This document shows, in pieces, positions 7,327 to 10,421 of a DNA stretch of 10,421 nt. The position numbers were made by a program, and so were the translations under genes. The notes beneath the pieces were generated by a model. That model saw nothing but the letters and a program-made list of their open reading frames with translations, ran no database searches and was not told the origin of the DNA. This DNA is from an uncultured Bacteroidales bacterium (lineage in GTDB: Bacteria; Bacteroidota; Bacteroidia; Bacteroidales; WCHB1-69). Numbering within the stretch: position 1 is the stretch's first letter; the number at the start of each line of letters is the position of its first letter. The stretch lies in contig CALECM010000097.1 in the NCBI GenBank assembly GCA_937949745.1, positions 1 through 10,421 of the forward strand, read 5' to 3'.

Positions 7327-9243
7327 TCAGTCCTGAAGTTCGATCCATTGTTCTTCCTTTTCCCGGATCGATCTTTTGATTTCTTCATATTGTTTATATA
7401 AATTTCCGGAATTAACGGAATCAGTATGTTGATCGGGATCGGCCAGTCTTTCTTCCATCGCATGGAGTTGTGTGTTAAGTTCCGCGATTTCATTCTCAAT
7501 CTTTTTCAGCTTGTTCTGTACTTTCCTGATTTTCGCTTCTTCTTCTTTTTTCTTTTCCCAACTCTCTTTAGACGAATAATTAACTTTCCCGTCATGATTA
7601 CTTTTTTCCTGTCTTTGTAACTCATTCAGGGAATCAATCTTTTTCTTTTCCAGGAAATCGTATACATCTCCGATATAGGTTTTAAGAGCTCCATCCTTGA
7701 ATTCGAATACCTTTTCCGTAAGTCCCTGCAGGAAATCCCTGTCGTGGGAAACCAGGATCATACTTCCTTCGTATTGCAGAAGCGCATTCTTCAATACATC
7801 TTTCGATTGCATGTCCAGATGGTTGGTAGGTTCGTCGAGTATAAGCAGATTAAAAGGAGAAAGTAAAAGTTTAGCCAGGGCAAGCCTGGATTTTTCTCCA
7901 CCTGAAAGCACTTTCACCTTTTTCTCCGTATCCTCGGTGGAAAAGAGGAAACTACCCAGTATGGTACGTATTTTAGGACGGATATCTCCCACGGCAATAT
8001 CGTCGATAGTTTCAAAAACCGTTTTTTCGGGATTTAAAAGTAAAGCCTGGTTCTGGGCGTAATAACCTATAACCACCTGATGACCAAGTTTAATTTGTCC
8101 ATCCTGCGGTTCTAATTCTCCCACAATGGATTTGACCATGGTCGATTTGCCTTCGCCGTTTCTTCCTACAAAAGCAACCCTTTCTCCCCGTTCCAAATGA
8201 AAATCCACATTTTGTAAAACCATTAATTTTCCATAGCCCAACCGCAAGTGTTCAGATTCAACGGTAACCCTGCCCGAATGCGGGGCAGGAGGAAAACGGA
8301 AAGAGATAGAAGATTTGTCCACGTTCTCGACTTCCACCCGGTCCATCTTATCCAGTAACTTGATACGGCTTTGAACCTGCTTGGCTTTGGTCGCCTTGTA
8401 ACGGAAACGTTCTATGAACTGCTCTATATCGGCAATCTGTTTTTGCTGGTTCTCATAGGCGTTCTGTTGACTTTCGATCCTTTCCATCCGTTGACGGACA
8501 TATTCGGAATAACTGCATTTATAATCCTGGATATTCCCGAAAGTAATTTCGACGGTCCGGTTGGTCACCCTGTCGAGAAAAGCCCGGTCGTGTGAAACCA
8601 GGATCAGGGAACCGTAATAATTCGCAAGATATTCCTCCAGCCATTGTATGGATTCGATATCCAAATGATTGGTAGGTTCATCCAGTAAAATGATTTCCGG
8701 ATTCCTTAAAAGTATTTTAGCCAGGTTTACCCGCATTTGCCAGCCGCTGCTGAATTCACTCAGGGACCGGTGAAAATCTTCATGTTTGAAGCCCAGTCCG
8801 AGAAGCACTTTTTCCGTATCTCCTTCCATGGTATTACCGCCAAGTTGCTGGAAAAGTTCGGTGGCATCGGAAAGCTGCTGGGCCAGCTCGATATAACTTT
8901 CAGATTCATAATCGGTACGGTTCACAAGCAACTCATTGACCCGACTGATCTTTTCTTCCAGTTTTTTCTGTTCCACGAAAGCTTTCATGGCTTCCTCTTT
9001 TACCGTAGTGGAATAATCAGCCGTGATTTCCTGGGGTAAATAACCCGTTCTGAAACCAGAAGTAATTGTAATCGTACCGGATCCGGGTTCTAGTTCTCCG
9101 TGAATAATTTTAAGGAGAGTCGATTTTCCCGCTCCGTTCTTACCTACCAGACCTATCCTGTCTTTGTCGCCCACCACAAAGGAGAGATCTTTAAAGAGAG
9201 GGTCGCCCGTAAAATTGATTGAGAGTTTATTGATTGATATCAT
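7327..9243 (-). CDS. ABC-F family ATPase, YheS-like
   Basis: This 638-residue soluble protein has two ABC ATPase domains and no membrane segment. Domain 1 has Walker A GKNGAGKST (34-42), the signature LSEFSSGWQMR (161-171) and Walker B LLDEPTNHLD with Glu189. Domain 2 has GRNGEGKST (360-368), LSGGEKSR (446-453) and LILDEPTNHLD with Glu471. Between them, about 245-305, is the charged helical ABC-F interdomain linker, including RFRYKATKAKQVQSRIK. The C-terminal part, about 535-638, is a highly charged coiled coil. Length, linker and the FSSGW variant signature resemble E. coli YheS (637 residues). ABC-F proteins bind the ribosomal E site and relieve stalled translation, and some confer resistance to ribosome-targeting antibiotics. 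Nothing here marks this one as a resistance factor. The start matches the family (MISINKLSINF ahead of Walker A), even though a -7 box lies only 8 nt upstream. Confidence 0.93.
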   Translation of the reverse strand: MISINKLSINFTGDPLFKDLSFVVGDKDRIGLVGKNGAGKSTLLKIIHGELEPGSGTITITSGFRTGYLPQEITADYSTTVKEEAMKAFVEQKKLEEKISRVNELLVNRTDYESESYIELAQQLSDATELFQQLGGNTMEGDTEKVLLGLGFKHEDFHRSLSEFSSGWQMRVNLAKILLRNPEIILLDEPTNHLDIESIQWLEEYLANYYGSLILVSHDRAFLDRVTNRTVEITFGNIQDYKCSYSEYVRQRMERIESQQNAYENQQKQIADIEQFIERFRYKATKAKQVQSRIKLLDKMDRVEVENVDKSSISFRFPPAPHSGRVTVESEHLRLGYGKLMVLQNVDFHLERGERVAFVGRNGEGKSTMVKSIVGELEPQDGQIKLGHQVVIGYYAQNQALLLNPEKTVFETIDDIAVGDIRPKIRTILGSFLFSTEDTEKKVKVLSGGEKSRLALAKLLLSPFNLLILDEPTNHLDMQSKDVLKNALLQYEGSMILVSHDRDFLQGLTEKVFEFKDGALKTYIGDVYDFLEKKKIDSLNELQRQEKSNHDGKVNYSSKESWEKKKEEEAKIRKVQNKLKKIENEIAELNTQLHAMEERLADPDQHTDSVNSGNLYKQYEEIKRSIREKEEQWIELQD

Positions 9244-9251
9244 TGCGGTTG

Positions 9252-9282
9252 CAAAAATAGGAAAACTTAATGATTCACCAAT
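9252..9282 (-). promoter_or_regulatory. Candidate promoter of the ABC-F gene
   Basis: On the minus strand, TATTTTTG (9252-9259) matches the -7 consensus. ATTG (9279-9282) lies 19 nt upstream and matches three of the four bases of the TTTG -33 element. This is the best complete promoter in the window. The -7 box ends 8 nt before the ATG, so the mRNA would carry only about 3-5 leader bases. Confidence 0.55.
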
Positions 9283-9288
9283 TTTATA

Positions 9289-9296
9289 TATTTTTG
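9289..9296 (+). promoter_or_regulatory. Candidate -7 promoter box for ruvA (and sprA)
   Basis: TATTTTTG followed by CA matches TAnnTTTG and predicts a start near 9301, leaving a short A-rich leader of about 15 nt before the ruvA ATG. The -33 position (about 9266-9269) reads CTTA, a weak match. The box forms a perfect 10-bp inverted repeat with the -7 box of the ABC-F gene (TGCAAAAATA at 9250-9259). Confidence 0.5.
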
Positions 9297-9315
9297 CATC
9301 CCTAAAAAAAGTTGA

Positions 9316-9909
9316 ATGATCACATACTTAAAAGGTATCTTTACGGAAAAGAATCCTGCATACGTAATTGTAGAAACCCCGGGCGGAGTAGCTTACCGGG
9401 TAAATATTTCGTTATCCACCTATTCCGGGATCAAGGAAATGGAAGACGGCATATTGCTAACCCATTTTGTGGTAAAAGAGGACACACAGGCCTTATACGG
9501 ATTTCATACGGAAGAAGAACGGACTATTTTCCGGTATCTTATTGCCGTTAACGGTATCGGACCCAATACGGCATTGCTTTTCCTCTCTTCGCTCAGCATT
9601 CCCGAGATTACCAATGCCATTGTAACGGAAAACGTAAAACTCTTACAATCCGTAAAAGGTGTCGGGGCAAAGACCGCTCAACGTGTGATCATCGATTTAA
9701 AAGATAAAATAGGTAAACTTCCGGCTCAAAATATTCTCGACAAAAAGAATCAATTTTACAATAATAATAAATTTGAAGCGTTATCAGCATTATGCTCTTT
9801 GGGTTTTTCCAAAAATTCGGCAGAGCAGGTATTGGATAAAATTATTCAGGCGGAAGGTATTAATCTTTCGGTAGAAGAGTTAATAAAAAAAGCGCTTAGA
9901 ATGTTGTAA
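9316..9909 (+). CDS. ruvA: Holliday junction branch migration protein RuvA
   Basis: The 197-residue DNA-binding subunit forms a tetramer on four-way junctions and loads the RuvB motor during recombination repair. Domain I (about 1-64) is the OB-fold. It contains Glu55 and Asp56 in VVKEDTQALYGF, the acidic pin, at the same numbering as E. coli. Domain II has two helix-hairpin-helix motifs, VNGIGPNTAL (78-87) and VKGVGAKTAQRVI (113-125). After a flexible linker at about 136-152, domain III (ALSALCSLGFS and onward) is the RuvB-contacting helical bundle. Its size is close to E. coli RuvA (203). No ruvB or ruvC is nearby. The sprA start follows after 23 nt, an order common in Bacteroidota, so the two are probably co-transcribed. 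Confidence 0.98.
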   Translation: MITYLKGIFTEKNPAYVIVETPGGVAYRVNISLSTYSGIKEMEDGILLTHFVVKEDTQALYGFHTEEERTIFRYLIAVNGIGPNTALLFLSSLSIPEITNAIVTENVKLLQSVKGVGAKTAQRVIIDLKDKIGKLPAQNILDKKNQFYNNNKFEALSALCSLGFSKNSAEQVLDKIIQAEGINLSVEELIKKALRML

Positions 9910-9932
9910 GTAACACTAAGGAATATCGACAA

Positions 9933-10400
9933 GTGACTATTGGCAAGAAAATTAAATTTTATATAATTTCGGTTCTCATTCTCACTCTCGGTTCAAAGCT
10001 ATGGGCATCAAATGCAATTCCCAATGGCTATGCCGGTTTAGATACCGATACTGTTTATGCAGCATTCAGCATTTTGAATTCGCGCAATACTGATCAATAT
10101 ATTCAAACTCCCGTAACCCCGCCGGATACCGGATTAAGATCACCGATCCCCCAGCCTATCAATAATCCTCTCAATGAAGAGAACCCATATACCCCTTTCC
10201 ATTTGAAAGACCCTTCCGGTATGGGTACCAATATTGAATATGACCCGGAAAGTAATACTTACAAATTCCAGAATATGATAGGCTCCACACCTTATGGTCC
10301 AGGAGCTTATATGGATGTTAACGAATATATCGACTACGATTTAAGACAGGAAATCAACAGATATTGGCGGGAAAAATCAAAGATAACTTCTTGTATCTGA
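9933..10400 (+). CDS. sprA: SprA (type IX secretion outer-membrane translocon), N-terminal fragment with premature stop
   Basis: A GTG at 9933 opens a frame with a good signal peptide: KKIK, a hydrophobic core at about 8-19, and cleavage after Ala25 or Ala28. It is the only plausible start, since the frame has a stop at 9897-9899 and no ATG before the signal sequence. A proline-rich segment (58-80) is followed by a block I recognise as the SprA/Sov N-terminus: PFHLKDPSGMGTNIEYDPESNTYKFQ (split as 88-100 and 101-113), then VNEYIDYDL (129-137) and YWREK (144-148). SprA is normally a barrel of more than 2000 residues that exports type IX cargo. Here the frame ends at TGA 10398-10400 after 155 codons, right after the conserved block. 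An alternative frame (codons starting at 10373) stays open to the window end. The gene may be frameshifted, interrupted, or mis-assembled. Position after ruvA supports the identity. Confidence 0.75.
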   Translation: MTIGKKIKFYIISVLILTLGSKLWASNAIPNGYAGLDTDTVYAAFSILNSRNTDQYIQTPVTPPDTGLRSPIPQPINNPLNEENPYTPFHLKDPSGMGTNIEYDPESNTYKFQNMIGSTPYGPGAYMDVNEYIDYDLRQEINRYWREKSKITSCI

Positions 10401-10421
10401 AGAAATTTGTGATCAAATATA

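Noticed and set aside
7697..8062. 121-codon + strand open frame antisense to the ABC-F gene
   Set aside because: It mirrors codons of the second ATPase domain, is serine/phenylalanine-rich as expected for a shadow frame, and lacks a promoter or recognisable motif.
10387..10404. TTCTT...AAGAA inverted repeat at the window end as an insertion-sequence terminus
   Set aside because: The stem is only 5 bp and AT-rich, and the window ends 17 nt later, so no transposase or second end can be checked. It is kept only as a possibility within the sprA finding.

Overview
The window is ordinary chromosomal DNA from a member of the Bacteroidota, most likely a Bacteroidales species outside the genus Bacteroides. 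The evidence is: promoters of the Bacteroidota type (TAnnTTTG -7 boxes), no Shine-Dalgarno sequences at the recognised starts, several outer-membrane beta-barrel proteins, and a ruvA gene followed directly by the start of sprA, the outer-membrane channel gene of the type IX secretion system. The sprA link argues against Bacteroides itself, which generally lacks that system. No tRNA, rRNA, CRISPR array, phage gene or complete insertion sequence was seen. Coding density is very high, and no stretch longer than 300 bases lacks a gene.

Left arm (1-2514, + strand): the C-terminal part of an outer-membrane beta-barrel protein, then an FtsX/LolC-E type ABC permease 9 nt later, then a YafV-type omega-amidase of the nitrilase superfamily 1 nt later. 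The tight spacing suggests one transcript.

Purine operon (2522-5716, - strand): purM, purN and guaA in transcription order, separated by 30-nt gaps. PurN and PurM catalyse steps 3 and 5 of IMP synthesis, and GuaA makes GMP from XMP. The promoter region upstream of purM carries a perfect 14-bp direct repeat around the predicted -7 box. Divergent from this operon is a DcaP-like porin gene (5892-7322, + strand).

Right arm: an ABC-F ATPase resembling YheS (7327-9243, - strand) and ruvA (9316-9909, + strand) are transcribed divergently. Their compact 72-bp intergenic region has two -7 boxes forming a perfect inverted repeat. The start of sprA follows ruvA, but its reading frame stops after 155 codons, about 20 nt before the window ends. 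The protein should be well over 2000 residues, so this gene is broken, interrupted, or affected by an assembly error at the window edge.

The gene content is mostly housekeeping and I found no convincing new multi-gene system. The points most worth a second look are the sprA break, the repeats in the purM/porin intergenic region, the overlapping divergent promoters with a nearly leaderless ABC-F mRNA, and two convergent gene pairs with almost no space for terminators.
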